Assembly: GCF_023155095.1 (NCBI RefSeq)
Contig: NZ_JAKNDA010000001.1
Span: 682,001 to 746,000, forward strand
Origin: Idiomarina aminovorans
GTDB lineage: Bacteria > Pseudomonadota > Gammaproteobacteria > Enterobacterales > Alteromonadaceae
Length of the DNA: 64,000 nucleotides
Direction of reading: 5' to 3'
The notes under the pieces are model-generated. The model was not told where the DNA came from. It saw only the letters and a list, made by a program, of their open reading frames with translations, and did not search any database. Of this stretch, positions 1 through 11,685 are shown piece after piece. How positions within the stretch are numbered: position 1 is the stretch's first letter; every line of letters starts with the position of its first letter. Made by a program: the position numbers and the translations under genes.

Positions 1-347
1 AACACCAGTAATAAAGGACTGTCATCAACCATGTCACGTTGGGCGTAAACGGTAACTTGTTCGACAAAAGGGTTGTAGTACCAGACCTTATTCCCGTTAG
101 CGACCATGACACTTTCATCCGGCTTTTTCGTATGCCAGTAGAGACTAGCAGGCCGCTTTAGCTTTAATGTGCCACTTAAGGTTTGTAATACCCCGCCCTG
201 CTCGTCTTTCACCTGCTGCTCAAACTCGGCTGAAAGGCTTTGAGTCTGTTTGAGTAAGTATTTCAGAGCTTGCTTATCCGACTTGCCGTCATATGCAAAC
301 ACATTAAAAGAAACGGCCATAACTATGACAAATACAACTGCTTTCAT
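1..347 (-). CDS. lolA: Outer-membrane lipoprotein carrier LolA (3' end outside window)
   Basis: LolA is the periplasmic chaperone that takes lipoproteins from LolCDE to LolB at the outer membrane. The visible N-terminal part (about 115 codons) starts with a signal peptide (MKAVVFVIVMAVSFNVFA) and continues with LolA-like text: a stretch of the type FEQQVKDEQG, then LSGTLKLKRPASLYWHTKKPDE and VWYYNPFVEQVTVY, the family's beta-barrel strands. The start codon lies 3 bases after the ftsK stop, the usual ftsK-lolA arrangement, so the two are probably co-transcribed. The stop codon lies beyond base 1. The identification is firm; the gene is incomplete only because of the window edge. Confidence 0.93.
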   Translation of the reverse strand, partial: MKAVVFVIVMAVSFNVFAYDGKSDKQALKYLLKQTQSLSAEFEQQVKDEQGGVLQTLSGTLKLKRPASLYWHTKKPDESVMVANGNKVWYYNPFVEQVTVYAQRDMVDDSPLLLV

Positions 348-350
348 GAA

Positions 351-2753
351 TTAATCCCTTGGGGGTCTAGGGGCCAGCACCTCGCGCTGACCGTTATTAC
401 CGGCACTGGTTACGACACCACTCACTTGCATTTGTTCGACAATACGCGCCGCCCGATTATAACCAATTCGGAACTTACGCTGTACACTGGATACTGAAAC
501 GCGCTGGGTTTCGGTTATAAAAGCCACGGCTTCATCGTACAGAGGATCAGATTCTGCATCATCCGACCCTTGCTGCTCACCCGGTAACAATCCCTCTTCG
601 CCCTGATCACCCGATAAAATTTCTTGGAGATAATTCGGGCGACCACGCTTTTTCCAGTCTTTAACCACAGCATGCACTTCATGATCATCCACAAAAGCAC
701 CGTGAACTCGCACCGGCGAGCCACTTCCCGGCGGTAAATAGAGCATATCACCCATCCCTAATAACTGGTCGGCTCCGGGCTGATCCAGAATGGTTCTTGA
801 ATCCACTTTTGATGATACCTGGAATGCAATTCGGGTGGGAATATTGGCTTTAATTAAACCGGTAATGACATCAACCGACGGCCGTTGAGTCGCCAAAATT
901 AAGTGAATACCGGCCGCACGGGCTTTCTGTGCAATACGGGCAATCAGTTCTTCGACTTTCTTACCGACAATCATCATCATGTCGGCAAATTCATCGATCA
1001 CAACCACAATATTAGGCAGTTTTTCTAGCACCGGAGGCAACTCATCCATCGAGTCCCCCGGTTTCCATATCGGATCGCGAAGCGGCTCACCGGCTTCTTC
1101 AGCTGCCTTAACCTTAGCGTTATAACCTTTTAAATTGCGTACGCCTAAAGCCGACATTAACTTGTAGCGGCGTTCCATTTCTCCGACACACCAGCGCAAC
1201 GCATTGGCGGCGTCTTTCATATCAGTAACAACTTCAGTCAATAAATGCGGAATGCCTTCGTAAACAGACAATTCCAGCATTTTAGGGTCAATCATAATAA
1301 GCCGCACATCTTCTGGTGTGCTCTTATACAACAAACTCAGAATCATCACATTTACGCCGACTGACTTGCCCGAGCCTGTGGTACCAGCAACCAGCAAATG
1401 AGGCATTTTCGCCAGATCCACCACCACTGGCGTGCCTGCTATGTTCTTACCCAAAATCATGGTCAGTGGCGAATCGCTGTTGGTAAACGGCTCACTGTTA
1501 ATAACTTCACTCAGTTGCACTATCTCACGGTGTTTATTCGGTAGCTCCAGACCAACATAAGATTTTCCCGGAATAACCTCGACCACACGGACAGCTACCG
1601 CCGACAAGGTACGGGCAATATCTTTTGCCAGGTTGGAAATTTTAGAGACCTTAACACCAGGCGCTAAATCGAGCTCAAAACGCGTAATTACGGGACCAGG
1701 CTGAACATGCGCGACGCGAACTTCTACGCCGAATTCTTTCAGTACCACTTCAACCGTGTGTGATACTTGGTCAAGTTCTTCCTGTGTGACCGGGTGTTCC
1801 TTTTTATTGGGCCGGTCAAGAAGTTCTATTGACGGCAACGGCGGCAGCAGCTCCCCTTCGCCGGTACGCTCTTCTTTTATTTCCTCAGGCTTGGTCGATT
1901 CTGTTTTCGACTCAGGTGAAGATTGCTTGTTAGTTTCTTGTTTCTTTTCATCGGGCCTACTAAACCGCGACATATCAATGTTCGTTTCGTTCTCACTATC
2001 CACGGAGTTCATCGAAGGCAAGTTTAAAACGGGCTCCTGTTTGCCCGAACCGAATAAGTCACGGGTTAAAGTTGATGACTCTTTTTCCTCCAGCACTGGC
2101 TCTGAATCAGTTTCATCAAATGAGCTGGGTTCTGATTTTTCGCTTTCTACAGCTGAATTATCACGGCTTTGCCAGAGTATTGTCGCTTTCTCTATGAACC
2201 AAAGAACGCCATCTATCACCCATTCTCCCAGCTTATCAGCCACCTGCAGCCAACTGATTCCGGTGACTAAAGTGACGCCGGTAAAAAAGAAGGTTAATAA
2301 TAACAACGTGGTTCCGACAAAATTCAGATAAGGCAGCAGAGATGCGGCAATAACGCTTCCGATAACACCCCCCGCTGAAAAGTAATAGATGTCATCGAAG
2401 TTAATTGAGGACAGTGCAGAGGCACCAATAAGCGCGAGCAGCGCGCCAATCATGCGTAAGCTGACAGCAAGATAATCCATTTCCAGTAAATGATAGGTTT
2501 TCCGGAACAATAAGTAGCCCAAACCGACAAAACCAAAAGGAATGAGGTAGGCGACAAAGCCAAAGGCGAACAGCAGCACATCAGCCACCCATGCACCTAC
2601 GGCCCCGCCCGCATTGTGTATGCTTCCTTCATAACCGGTCTGAGACCAACTGGGGTCTGCGGGATTAAAGCTCACCAATGACAAAAAAATGAAAATGGCT
2701 AACGCACCACTTATCAGCAACCCTGCTTCTAAAACTCTTTGTACACCTGTCAT
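351..2753 (-). CDS. ftsK: DNA translocase FtsK
   Basis: FtsK is a septal DNA pump that clears the chromosome terminus and activates XerCD at dif. The 800-residue protein has about four hydrophobic segments in residues 10-190, a polar acidic linker rich in Ser, Glu and Lys (about 200-320), then the motor. Walker A (GTTGSGKS) is near residue 457 and Walker B ([11 protein letters not shown]) near 590. The C-terminal gamma winged-helix domain contains [18 protein letters not shown]. The linker is short next to E. coli FtsK (over 1300 residues) but normal for most bacteria. Its stop is 3 bases from the lolA start. An open frame opposite the linker is a shadow. Confidence 0.97.
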   Translation of the reverse strand: MTGVQRVLEAGLLISGALAIFIFLSLVSFNPADPSWSQTGYEGSIHNAGGAVGAWVADVLLFAFGFVAYLIPFGFVGLGYLLFRKTYHLLEMDYLAVSLRMIGALLALIGASALSSINFDDIYYFSAGGVIGSVIAASLLPYLNFVGTTLLLLTFFFTGVTLVTGISWLQVADKLGEWVIDGVLWFIEKATILWQSRDNSAVESEKSEPSSFDETDSEPVLEEKESSTLTRDLFGSGKQEPVLNLPSMNSVDSENETNIDMSRFSRPDEKKQETNKQSSPESKTESTKPEEIKEERTGEGELLPPLPSIELLDRPNKKEHPVTQEELDQVSHTVEVVLKEFGVEVRVAHVQPGPVITRFELDLAPGVKVSKISNLAKDIARTLSAVAVRVVEVIPGKSYVGLELPNKHREIVQLSEVINSEPFTNSDSPLTMILGKNIAGTPVVVDLAKMPHLLVAGTTGSGKSVGVNVMILSLLYKSTPEDVRLIMIDPKMLELSVYEGIPHLLTEVVTDMKDAANALRWCVGEMERRYKLMSALGVRNLKGYNAKVKAAEEAGEPLRDPIWKPGDSMDELPPVLEKLPNIVVVIDEFADMMMIVGKKVEELIARIAQKARAAGIHLILATQRPSVDVITGLIKANIPTRIAFQVSSKVDSRTILDQPGADQLLGMGDMLYLPPGSGSPVRVHGAFVDDHEVHAVVKDWKKRGRPNYLQEILSGDQGEEGLLPGEQQGSDDAESDPLYDEAVAFITETQRVSVSSVQRKFRIGYNRAARIVEQMQVSGVVTSAGNNGQREVLAPRPPRD

Positions 2754-2846
2754 TATCTTGTTGCAGCGCCTTTGTTGATATTATTATTCGTTCAAAATCC
2801 ATATGTATTAGTATCCGCATGATTGTAGCGAATGTCAGCCCTAATG

Positions 2847-3338
2847 TTACCCTTTTACTAATACTTTATTTTCTTGTTTTACTTCTTCCATGACCACATA
2901 AGTTCGTGATTCATCAACGCCGGGCATCATTAATAGCGTTTCCCCTAATAGTTTCCGGTAGGCGCGCATGTCCGGAACCCGCGCTTTTATCAGAAAGTCA
3001 AAGTCACCGGCGACCAGGTGGCATTCGAGAATTTCATCGGTTTTGCGCGCGGCATTGCTAAACTCCGCAAAAGCGTCGGCTGAGGTTCGTGTTAGCGTAA
3101 TTTCAACGAAAACCATCAGATTAGCGCCTAATTTAGCAGGATTAATCTTTGCGTGGTAACTTTCAATGATTTGCTCTCGCTCTAACTTGCGCACTCGTTC
3201 GAGACACGCCGTCTGGCTAAGGCCTACGCGTCTTGCCAGTTCCACGTTTGACATACGTCCATCGTCTTGTAACAGCCGGAGGATCTTTCGGTCGGTTTTA
3301 TCAACAGTGACTTCTGCGGGGTACTCGGCATTAAACAT
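2847..3338 (-). CDS. lrp: Leucine-responsive regulator Lrp
   Basis: This is an Lrp/AsnC-family transcription factor of 163 residues. The N-terminal helix-turn-helix (about 15-65) includes LLQDDGRMSNVELARRVGLS, and the C-terminal RAM/ACT-like effector domain includes ECHLVAGDFDFLIKARV. Length and text match gammaproteobacterial Lrp (about 164 residues) better than AsnC. It is divergent from alanine dehydrogenase across 142 bases, a common pairing in which the Lrp-type protein controls ald. It belongs to the same family as the AsnC at 21374 but is clearly a different subfamily. Confidence 0.92.
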   Translation of the reverse strand: MFNAEYPAEVTVDKTDRKILRLLQDDGRMSNVELARRVGLSQTACLERVRKLEREQIIESYHAKINPAKLGANLMVFVEITLTRTSADAFAEFSNAARKTDEILECHLVAGDFDFLIKARVPDMRAYRKLLGETLLMMPGVDESRTYVVMEEVKQENKVLVKG

Positions 3339-3425
3339 AACAAATCTCTAAAAAATTAACTTTTATCAGTATATCACACCAAAAAATAACTTAAAAAAAG
3401 TAGGTCATGCACTATGGTTTAGGTC

Positions 3426-3431
3426 TATAAT
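3426..3431 (+). promoter_or_regulatory. Probable -10 element of ald
   Basis: A perfect TATAAT lies 50 bases before the ald start, in the AT-rich lrp/ald divergent region, where Lrp would be expected to bind. I see no convincing -35 at the right distance, which would suit an activator-dependent promoter. The run of A and T at 3381-3399 may be an Lrp target, but no consensus can be proved by eye. Confidence 0.4.
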
Positions 3432-3480
3432 TTGCGCCAAATAATTCCCCTTAAAACACGCAAATTGTAAGAGGCAGACA

Positions 3481-4608
3481 ATGTTAATTGGTGTACCAAA
3501 AGAAATTAAAAACCATGAATACCGTATCGGCTTAACGCCCTCGGCTGTGCGCGAGTACGTGGAAAATGGCCATGATGTCATCGTCGAAAATAACGGCGGT
3601 GCTGCTATTGGTTTCACAAACGAGCAGTATATAGAAGCCGGCGCCAGTATCATTGATACACCAGAAGAGATTTTTGAACGCGCTGATATGATTGTTAAGG
3701 TAAAAGAGCCGCAGCCAAACGAATGTAAAATGCTGCGCGAAGGCCAAATTCTCTATACTTTCCTTCATTTAGCTCCAGACCCCACTCAAACTGAATTATT
3801 GGGTAAAGCAGGTTGTACTGCTATTGCTTATGAAACCGTCACTGATGACCGTAACGGTTTGCCTCTGCTGGCGCCAATGAGCGAAGTTGCTGGCCGTATG
3901 TCGATTCAGGCAGGTGCACATTATTTAGAAAAAGCACACGGCGGCAGCGGTACCTTATTAGGTGGCGTTCCGGGTGTAGCACCGGGCAAAGTACTGATTA
4001 TCGGCGGCGGTGTTGTCGGTACTAACGCGGCTAAAATGGCTATTGGCCTCGGCGCCGAAGTTATTATCTTAGACCGCTCTCTGCCTCGTTTACGTGAGCT
4101 AGATGATATCTTCGCGGGTCGTGTTAAAACCGTCTACTCTACCGTTGATGCTATCGACAAGTATTCTCAGGAAGCCGATTTAGTGGTTGGTGCGGTTCTT
4201 ATTCCGGGCGCTGCAGCGCCTAAATTGCTGACCCGTGAAAACATCAGCAAGATGAAACCAGGTTCAGTCTTGGTTGACGTTGCTATTGATCAAGGCGGTT
4301 GCTTTGAAACGTCAAAAGCCACCACGCATCAAGACCCTGTTTACATCATTGACGACGTAGTTCACTACTGTGTCGCTAACATGCCAGGTGGTGTTGCCCG
4401 CACCTCTACCATCGCGCTGAATAATGCCACCTTGCCATACGGTATTGCACTGGCGAACAAGGGCGTAAAAGCCATGTTAGAAAATGAGCACTTATTAGGG
4501 GGTCTGAACATGCACAAAGGAAAAATCACCTATAAAGCCATTCATGATGATCTCGGCGAAGAGCTTGGCCTGGATTACCAAGATGCACGAGAAGCACTGC
4601 AAGGTTAA
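3481..4608 (+). CDS. ald: Alanine dehydrogenase
   Basis: Ald catalyses NAD-dependent oxidative deamination of L-alanine to pyruvate and ammonia (reversible). The 375-residue protein has the family N-terminus [20 protein letters not shown], the catalytic region [10 protein letters not shown] with the substrate-binding lysine, and the Rossmann motif [15 protein letters not shown] around residues 170-185. The [14 protein letters not shown] region follows. The length matches the family (about 370). A Shine-Dalgarno-like AGAGG lies just upstream. A strong terminator follows, so the gene is monocistronic. It is probably controlled by the divergent Lrp. Confidence 0.96.
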   Translation: MLIGVPKEIKNHEYRIGLTPSAVREYVENGHDVIVENNGGAAIGFTNEQYIEAGASIIDTPEEIFERADMIVKVKEPQPNECKMLREGQILYTFLHLAPDPTQTELLGKAGCTAIAYETVTDDRNGLPLLAPMSEVAGRMSIQAGAHYLEKAHGGSGTLLGGVPGVAPGKVLIIGGGVVGTNAAKMAIGLGAEVIILDRSLPRLRELDDIFAGRVKTVYSTVDAIDKYSQEADLVVGAVLIPGAAAPKLLTRENISKMKPGSVLVDVAIDQGGCFETSKATTHQDPVYIIDDVVHYCVANMPGGVARTSTIALNNATLPYGIALANKGVKAMLENEHLLGGLNMHKGKITYKAIHDDLGEELGLDYQDAREALQG

Positions 4609-4627
4609 TAATTAACTCAGCTTCAAT

Positions 4628-5715
<1,088 letters not shown>

Positions 5716-5724
5716 TCGTTGACA

Positions 5725-6450
5725 GTGATAGTTCAGCTCAGTCCGGCGTCAATCAGTTTTCCACCAGCAGCAACCGCTTTACATGAACCGAATGGGTTAC
5801 TTGCTGTTGGTGGTGATTTGTCGCCGGATCGTCTGATACACGCTTACCAGCAAGGCATATTCCCCTGGTTTTCAGAAAACGATCCCATTCTTTGGTGGTC
5901 TCCTGACCCCAGAGCTGTTTTTTCCCCGGATAACATCCATATCAGCCGTTCTCTGGCTAAGGTAAACCGCAAGCTAAACTGGCGAGTGAGTATTAATCGC
6001 TGTTTTGTGGATGTCATTCGTGCCTGCGCTGACCAGCGTGCCGATAAAGAAGGCACTTGGATCACAGAAGAAATGATTGAGGCTTACTGCAAACTGCATA
6101 AATTGGGTTATGCGCATTCGGTCGAGGTTTGGTTCGATAACACACTCGTCGGCGGCTTGTATGGCGTTTCTGCAGGTCGGGCATTTTGTGGCGAAAGTAT
6201 GTTTCATCACAAAACCGATGCATCCAAAATCGGGTTATTACGTTTTGCCAAATATTTTAAGCAAAATGGCGGGCAATTAATTGATTGCCAAGTAGGCAAC
6301 CCCCATTTATTTTCATTAGGCGCTGTTAACCTGCACAGAGAACGCTTTTTAATGAACCTCAATATTGCACAACAACAAGCAATGCCAGATACTTTTTGGA
6401 ATACTCAAGAAATTACGCCTTCTGGAGAGTTGCCGTGCAATTTGGGGTGA
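5725..6450 (+). CDS. aat: Leucyl/phenylalanyl-tRNA-protein transferase Aat
   Basis: Aat adds Leu or Phe from aminoacyl-tRNA to proteins with N-terminal Arg or Lys, making them ClpS/ClpAP substrates. Family hallmarks seen are EPNGLLAVGGDLSPDRL, FPWFSENDPILWWSPDPRAV and the CGESMFH and GLLRFAKY regions. No ATG is available. I chose the GTG at 5725, which gives M-I-V-Q-L-S like the E. coli start; a TTG at 5719 would add two residues. Neither has a good ribosome-binding site, so translation may be coupled to trxB. The end overlaps the ate start. The substrate-recognition proteins ClpA and ClpS are encoded 1-3 kb away. Confidence 0.94.
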   Translation: MIVQLSPASISFPPAATALHEPNGLLAVGGDLSPDRLIHAYQQGIFPWFSENDPILWWSPDPRAVFSPDNIHISRSLAKVNRKLNWRVSINRCFVDVIRACADQRADKEGTWITEEMIEAYCKLHKLGYAHSVEVWFDNTLVGGLYGVSAGRAFCGESMFHHKTDASKIGLLRFAKYFKQNGGQLIDCQVGNPHLFSLGAVNLHRERFLMNLNIAQQQAMPDTFWNTQEITPSGELPCNLG

Positions 6451-7145
6451 CGAAGGAAAGCCAGTGTCACTATTTAAGTGAACAACAAGAACGGCTCGCA
6501 GTCGTCCTGCCGGAGCAGTTTGAATCACTCAACGCGGACGCATACCAGCAATTAATGCAGTACGGTTTTCGTCGCAGTCATAATGATGTCTACCGTCCAC
6601 ACTGCCAATTATGCAGTGCCTGCCAGTCGCTTCGCGTGGTGGTGCCAGAATTTCATTTTAGTAAAAACCAAAAAAGAATTATAAAGAAGAATGCCGATTT
6701 AAAGCTAAGCATTGAACAAAAGCCAGAAACTGAGTACAGCGAACTGTTCTCACACTTTATTGAAAAACGACACTCTGATGGTGAGATGTACCCGCCCGAC
6801 GCGGATAAGTTCTGGGACTGGGTTTCCTGTGACTGGCTTAGGCCTGAGCTGCTGGAATGGCGTAACGAAAAAGGCGAGCTATTGATAGTATCTGTCGTAG
6901 ACCCCACTCCTGACGCCATGTCAGCCGTCTATACCTTTTTCCACCCTGAACATGCCAGGCGCTCACCGGGAACTTACGCAGTATTAGAAATGATTCGTCT
7001 GGCGCAACAAAGGAATATTTCCAGACTCTATCTGGGATATCAAATTGATGGCTGTAAAAAGATGAATTATAAAGCTCGATTTGCGCCATATGAACGACTG
7101 GTTGGCAATCATTGGAAAAAAGAGCTAAAATCGCACTTACTTTAA
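6435..7145 (+). CDS. bpt: Aspartate/glutamate leucyltransferase (Bpt/Ate family)
   Basis: This arginyl-tRNA-protein-transferase-like enzyme of the bacterial Bpt type transfers Leu to proteins with N-terminal Asp or Glu, a second entry to the N-end rule. The GTG at 6435 follows a good GGAGAG (6424-6429) and gives 236 residues; a TTG at 6396 is in frame but less likely. Family text includes the Cys-rich YRPHCQLCSACQSLRV, which resembles the N-terminal metal or redox cysteine set, then SAVYTFFHPEHARRSPGTYA and LYLGYQIDGCKKMNYKARF. It overlaps aat by 16 bases, so the two are translationally coupled. Confidence 0.93.
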   Translation: MQFGVTKESQCHYLSEQQERLAVVLPEQFESLNADAYQQLMQYGFRRSHNDVYRPHCQLCSACQSLRVVVPEFHFSKNQKRIIKKNADLKLSIEQKPETEYSELFSHFIEKRHSDGEMYPPDADKFWDWVSCDWLRPELLEWRNEKGELLIVSVVDPTPDAMSAVYTFFHPEHARRSPGTYAVLEMIRLAQQRNISRLYLGYQIDGCKKMNYKARFAPYERLVGNHWKKELKSHLL

Positions 7146-7163
7146 GCTTAAACCGAATATTAG

Positions 7164-7391
<228 letters not shown>

Positions 7392-7406
7392 TCCGCACAG
7401 AGGATT

Positions 7407-7442
7407 AAAAAAACCGGCCTTATTTAATGAGGCCGGTTTTTT
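7407..7442. terminator. Bidirectional terminator between infA and clpA
   Basis: A GC-rich stem (AACCGGCCT pairing with AGGCCGGTT, 9-base loop) is flanked by an A run on the left and a T run on the right, so it can stop both infA and the converging clpA transcripts. Confidence 0.9.
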
Positions 7443-7462
7443 CATTTACGGAAAACGTCGAA

Positions 7463-9733
7463 TCAACCTTCGACAGTTTCGTTCTTGCTGTCGTAGTCAA
7501 ACTGCAATCCGTCGTCATCGTCAACGCTAACTTTTACGCTGCCGCCGCGAGCTAACTTTCCAAACAAAATCTCATTCGCTAACGTTTTCTTCACATGTTC
7601 CTGAATAACACGGCTCATTGGACGCGCGCCCATTTCTTTATCATAGCCTTTTTCAGCAATCCAGCTGTGAGCTGATGGGTCAACCTCTAATGAAACGCCT
7701 TTTTTATCCAGCTGAGCCTGCAGTTCACAAATAAATTTATCAACAACCTGCTCAAGCACGTTTGCCGTCAGATGGTTAAACCAGACAATGCCATCCAGTC
7801 GGTTACGAAACTCCGGCGTGAAAGTATTGTTAATTTCTGCCAGCGCATCAAAGCTGTGATCCTGTTGCTTAAAGCCGATGGATTTACGCACGGTTTCGCG
7901 AACACCCGCGTTTGTGGTCATAACAATAATCACATTGCGAAAATCAGCTTTGCGGCCATTATTGTCGGTCAGCGTACCGTTATCCATCACCTGCAGCAGT
8001 ATGTTAAAGACATCATTATGAGCTTTTTCCAGCTCATCCAGCAGCAACACACAATGCGGTTGTTTAATAACAGCGTCGGTTAATAATCCGCCCTGTTCAT
8101 AGCCAACATACCCAGGCGGTGCGCCAATTAAACGACTGACCGCATGACGCTCCATATACTCCGACATATCAAAGCGCACCAGCTCAATGCCCATGGCTTT
8201 GGCTAATTGTTGTGTTACCTCTGTTTTACCAACACCTGTTGGGCCGGCAAATATAAAGGAACCAATAGGCTGATTGTCGTTGGCAAGACCTGAACGCGAC
8301 AAACGAATTGCGGCAGTGAGTTTATCAATTGCCTCATCCTGACCAAATACCACCATTTTCAAATTACGATCCAGTTGTTTCAGCAAGTCTTGATCGGAAC
8401 GTGAAACCGACTGTTCAGGAATACGGGCAATTTTTGCAATAATGGTTTCAATATCGGATACACCAACGGTTTTGCGGCGCTTGGAGGGCGGCAGTAAACG
8501 TTGAGACGCCCCCGCTTCGTCCATCACATCTATCGCTTTATCAGGCAGGTGTCGATCATTAATATACTTGGCAGACAGTTCTGCCGCCGCTTTAATTGCT
8601 GGCTGTGTATAGCGAATACTATGGTGACTCTCGTAACGCTCTTTAAGGCCCATTAAAATCTTAGTTGTATCTTCAACTGAAGGTTCAATTACGTCAACTT
8701 TCTGGAAGCGACGAACCAAAGCTCTGTCTTTTTCAAAAACGTTTTTAAATTCATTGTAGGTCGTTGAGCCAATGCATTTTAACTTGCCACTGGAAAGTAA
8801 AGGTTTGATCAAGTTAGATGCATCTAAAACACCGCCACTGGCTGCACCGGCACCAATAATGGTATGAATTTCATCAATAAACAGAATAGCGTGCTCTTTT
8901 TCCTGCATTTCCTTGAGTAACATTTTAAAGCGTTTTTCAAAATCTCCCCGATATTTTGTACCCGCGAGTAAATCGCCCATATCCAGAGAATAGATAGTTG
9001 CATCCGCCAAAATTTCCGGTACTTCACCTTCAACGATTCGATACGCTAAGCCCTCGGCAATAGCCGTTTTCCCAACGCCTGCTTCGCCTACCAGCAGTGG
9101 GTTATTTTTACGTCGGCGGCAAAGGATTTGAGCACAGCGTTCGAGCTCAAAATCGCGACCTATTAAAGGATCAATCTTACCTTTTTTGGCCTGTGCATTA
9201 AGATTGACACAAAAGCGTTGTAAATAGCTTTTTTGCTCCTCTGTCCCTTTTATAGTTTCCTCTTCGCCCATTTCTTCATCGATAGGTTCTTCATCATCAA
9301 TACGAGAAATACCATGAGAAATAAAGTTAACAATATCAAGACGAGTAATATCGTTTTTATTCAATAAATAAACAGCCTGAGATTCTTGTTCACTAAAAAT
9401 AGCGACAAGAACATTTGCACCTGTAACCTCGGCGTTACCCGATGACTGAACGTGGAATACCGCCCGCTGTAACACTCTCTGAAACCCAAGCGTTGGTTGA
9501 GTATCCGGACTTTCCTCTTCCGGGCCAAATAATGGCGTACTCCGGTCAATATAACTGAGCAGTTCTTCTTTCAGTTGTTGAAAGTTTGCCCCACAAGCCC
9601 GAAGCGCTTCGGACGCATCTGGGTTATCCAGTAATGCGACCAATAAATGTTCCACTGTCATCAATTCATGATTACGTTCGCGCGCTAGCCGAAACGCATC
9701 GTTTAGCGTTAATTCAAGGGCTTTATTCAACAT
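7463..9733 (-). CDS. clpA: ATP-dependent Clp protease ATPase subunit ClpA
   Basis: ClpA is the AAA+ unfoldase that feeds ClpP. The start was set at the ATG preceded by AAGGAG ([14 protein letters not shown]), giving 756 residues, close to E. coli ClpA (758). Two Clp-N repeats occupy residues 1-145. The first AAA module has Walker A GEAGVGKT near 216 and Walker [10 protein letters not shown]. The second has GPTGVGKT near 497 and [13 protein letters not shown]. The ClpP-binding loop lies in the second module, and the sensor-2 region [10 protein letters not shown] is present. It lies 27 bases downstream of clpS and forms an operon with it. Confidence 0.97.
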   Translation of the reverse strand: MLNKALELTLNDAFRLARERNHELMTVEHLLVALLDNPDASEALRACGANFQQLKEELLSYIDRSTPLFGPEEESPDTQPTLGFQRVLQRAVFHVQSSGNAEVTGANVLVAIFSEQESQAVYLLNKNDITRLDIVNFISHGISRIDDEEPIDEEMGEEETIKGTEEQKSYLQRFCVNLNAQAKKGKIDPLIGRDFELERCAQILCRRRKNNPLLVGEAGVGKTAIAEGLAYRIVEGEVPEILADATIYSLDMGDLLAGTKYRGDFEKRFKMLLKEMQEKEHAILFIDEIHTIIGAGAASGGVLDASNLIKPLLSSGKLKCIGSTTYNEFKNVFEKDRALVRRFQKVDVIEPSVEDTTKILMGLKERYESHHSIRYTQPAIKAAAELSAKYINDRHLPDKAIDVMDEAGASQRLLPPSKRRKTVGVSDIETIIAKIARIPEQSVSRSDQDLLKQLDRNLKMVVFGQDEAIDKLTAAIRLSRSGLANDNQPIGSFIFAGPTGVGKTEVTQQLAKAMGIELVRFDMSEYMERHAVSRLIGAPPGYVGYEQGGLLTDAVIKQPHCVLLLDELEKAHNDVFNILLQVMDNGTLTDNNGRKADFRNVIIVMTTNAGVRETVRKSIGFKQQDHSFDALAEINNTFTPEFRNRLDGIVWFNHLTANVLEQVVDKFICELQAQLDKKGVSLEVDPSAHSWIAEKGYDKEMGARPMSRVIQEHVKKTLANEILFGKLARGGSVKVSVDDDDGLQFDYDSKNETVEG

Positions 9734-9760
9734 AGACCACTCCTTACCAGCCAACTCGGG

Positions 9761-10069
9761 TTATTCTTGCTCCATGGTGCACAACAATGGATGCTGATTT
9801 TCCCGGGCATATTGGTTTACCTGTACAACTTTAGTTTCGGCGATTTCCGCAGAATATACACCACAAACGGCTTTCCCTTTATAATGCACCTGTAACATGG
9901 TGTCTGTGGCGCGCTCCTGATCCATCTTAAAAAATCTCATCAATACTTCAATCACAAAATCCATGGGCGTGTAGTCATCATTATTGATGATGACTTTATA
10001 CATGGAGGGTGGCTTGAGCTCCTGCTTTTCCTCTGTGTCGCTAAGGTGCTGGTGGTCAAACTGACTCAT
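9761..10069 (-). CDS. clpS: ClpS, N-end-rule adaptor for ClpA
   Basis: ClpS binds proteins with N-terminal Leu, Phe, Trp or Tyr and hands them to ClpAP. The 102-residue protein carries the family core [20 protein letters not shown], where the NDDYT-MDFV loop lines the N-degron pocket, and the C-terminal AEIAETKV. It is co-directional with clpA and divergent from cspD. Together with aat and bpt nearby, the window holds the two transferases, the adaptor and the unfoldase of this pathway. Confidence 0.96.
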   Translation of the reverse strand: MSQFDHQHLSDTEEKQELKPPSMYKVIINNDDYTPMDFVIEVLMRFFKMDQERATDTMLQVHYKGKAVCGVYSAEIAETKVVQVNQYARENQHPLLCTMEQE

Positions 10070-10110
10070 TTATTAACAACCTGTCATAATAATAGTTTTA
10101 AATTTGCACT

Positions 10111-10157
10111 AAAACATTAAAAAACAACCAAAACATTAACAAGGTAGGTTGTTTTTT
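10111..10157. repeat. Direct repeat and inverted repeat in the clpS/cspD divergent region
   Basis: AAAACATTAA occurs at 10111-10120 and again at 10130-10139. An 11-base inverted repeat, AAAAAACAACC (10119-10129) with GGTTGTTTTTT (10147-10157), spans a 17-base loop. Either strand would give a hairpin followed by T, so it could separate the divergent transcripts or serve as an operator. Function unknown. Confidence 0.6.
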
Positions 10158-10169
10158 AAGCTTTGGGGC

Positions 10170-10197
10170 TTGACTAATCACTCACGTCACCTAGAGT
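10170..10197 (+). promoter_or_regulatory. Candidate sigma-70 promoter of cspD
   Basis: TTGACT (10170-10175) and TAGAGT (10192-10197) are separated by 16 bases, about 85 bases before the cspD start. The distance would leave a leader of roughly 80 bases, typical of cold-shock-domain genes. Confidence 0.45.
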
Positions 10198-10282
10198 TAA
10201 ACATGGTGCTAAAACGGTGATTTTTCAAGCCAAAGCACCTAATAATAATAAACTATCTGTTGCAAAAGAAGGATGTAGAAGT

Positions 10283-10498
10283 ATGGCTACCGGAAAAGTC
10301 AAATGGTTCAATAATTCGAAAGGCTTTGGCTTTATCGAAAGCGAGAACCGCGAGGGCGATATTTTCGCCCACTATTCAACCATTGATATGGAAGGCTATC
10401 GCACTCTTAAAGCAGGTCAGCCTGTGGAGTTTGAACTTGAAGAAGGCCCCAAAGGTTTGCATGCCAACAACATTGTTCCCGGTGCTGCCGATAAATAA
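10283..10498 (+). CDS. cspD: Cold-shock-domain protein CspD
   Basis: CspD is a single-stranded nucleic-acid-binding OB-fold protein; in E. coli it inhibits replication in stationary phase. The ATG at 10283 gives 71 residues starting MATGKVKWFNNSKGFGFI. An in-frame upstream ATG at 10217 would add 22 atypical residues. RNP1 (KGFGFI) and RNP2 (DIFAHY) are intact, and the mid-region MEGYRTLKAGQPVEFEL fits CspD. The location next to clpSA also points to CspD and not CspA. A good terminator follows. Confidence 0.93.
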   Translation: MATGKVKWFNNSKGFGFIESENREGDIFAHYSTIDMEGYRTLKAGQPVEFELEEGPKGLHANNIVPGAADK

Positions 10499-10530
10499 TA
10501 TCGGCTAAACCAAACAATTTAAGTATTTTT

Positions 10531-10554
10531 AAAACGCCGGTTACCCGGCGTTTT
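10531..10554. terminator. Bidirectional terminator between cspD and yejK
   Basis: A perfect stem (AAAACGCCGG with CCGGCGTTTT) around a four-base TTAC loop gives A and T flanks on both sides and serves both converging genes. Confidence 0.88.
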
Positions 10555-10574
10555 AATTTACTTAACCACATCGC

Positions 10575-11618
10575 TTAACTATCTATACCCAAATAACGCC
10601 GTAATTGATCACGTAAATTTGGTGGTGTTCCATTAATGGTTAAGGTATCCGTCGCAGCATCGTATTGAACGCGTTCACCTAATGCGGTGTGATCAAACCC
10701 AACACTAACGCCTCCGCCTTGCCCCTGAAACTTAACCAACTTACGTAACGTCGACTTATCCGCCGGAAAATCATCAACTAATTCGCGAGAGTTTTGTTCG
10801 GCAAAATCTTTAGAAAAATTTTCAAAGCTTTTTTCTGCGGGGTATTGTTCGGCAAACTGTTCTGAAAGATCTTTAATTTTTACCGTATCACCCTGCTTCC
10901 ATTGATCATCACAGTACTCATAAGCCGCTTTATTCAAAGCTTGTCGCTGCTCATTTTCCAGTTCCGATTGTTTTGCATACTCTTGAACAGAATCAACCAG
11001 CTGTTGGGTATGCGCCTTTGAGTTCAAGCGCTCAGTGCAACCCAGAAAATCAAGAAAGAAATCTGACACCTTACGCCCGGCACGGCCTTTAATAAAAGAA
11101 ATGTACCTTTCACTTTCGGGTGATGTTTTCCATTCGGTTAAATCGATTCGAGCTGCCAGTTGCACCTTGGTAATATCTAACTGAGAAGAACGGTCAACCG
11201 CAAGATCAGGGTTAATTGTGACCCCTTCTTTTACCGGCAAAAAGCACACCAACAAATACTCGGTACTGGTATGTTGGTAGCGAGTCACCAACAAGAAGCC
11301 AGCTTCCAGCAAATTATAATTTTGCAGCTCTTCCAGCAGTAATTTTGCTGATTGCTGGCTAAACTCAACAAACTCTAACTGCCCGTTATACCAGGAACTC
11401 AGCTGTTCAGGGAAAGGACCAGGTTCACCTTCTTCTCCATCTTTAAGAAAACTGGCATAACCTTTCGCGGGTTTACTGGTGTAAACGTCGGTCAGTTCAA
11501 CTAACAGGTCATGTAACTGAGCATCTTCGGTTAACGCTGAGGGAGCCAATCGCAGACCGACCTGCCCGTCACTCTGATAAAACTGGTGAATAATGCTTTC
11601 TTCTATGCGCAATTGCAT
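10575..11618 (-). CDS. yejK: Nucleoid-associated protein YejK/NdpA
   Basis: This is a 347-residue homologue of the abundant nucleoid-associated protein NdpA (YejK, 335 residues in E. coli). The N-terminal text IEESIIHQFYQSDGQVGLRL, LVELTDVYTSKPAKGYASF and the central YISFIKGRAGRKVSDFFLDF are family hallmarks. It is divergent from the yejM homologue, as in E. coli, but the small yejL that accompanies them there is not visible here. Confidence 0.93.
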   Translation of the reverse strand: MQLRIEESIIHQFYQSDGQVGLRLAPSALTEDAQLHDLLVELTDVYTSKPAKGYASFLKDGEEGEPGPFPEQLSSWYNGQLEFVEFSQQSAKLLLEELQNYNLLEAGFLLVTRYQHTSTEYLLVCFLPVKEGVTINPDLAVDRSSQLDITKVQLAARIDLTEWKTSPESERYISFIKGRAGRKVSDFFLDFLGCTERLNSKAHTQQLVDSVQEYAKQSELENEQRQALNKAAYEYCDDQWKQGDTVKIKDLSEQFAEQYPAEKSFENFSKDFAEQNSRELVDDFPADKSTLRKLVKFQGQGGGVSVGFDHTALGERVQYDAATDTLTINGTPPNLRDQLRRYLGIDS

Positions 11619-11685
11619 AACGGGGACTATCCTTGCTGTTTTGCTGTGTTACTATGTTGGTATTGTAACACGAGACTGATGAACA

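Noticed and set aside
1756-2331. 191-codon open frame on the plus strand opposite ftsK
   Set aside because: It is the shadow of the Ser/Glu-rich FtsK linker, is low-complexity Ser text and has no ribosome site.
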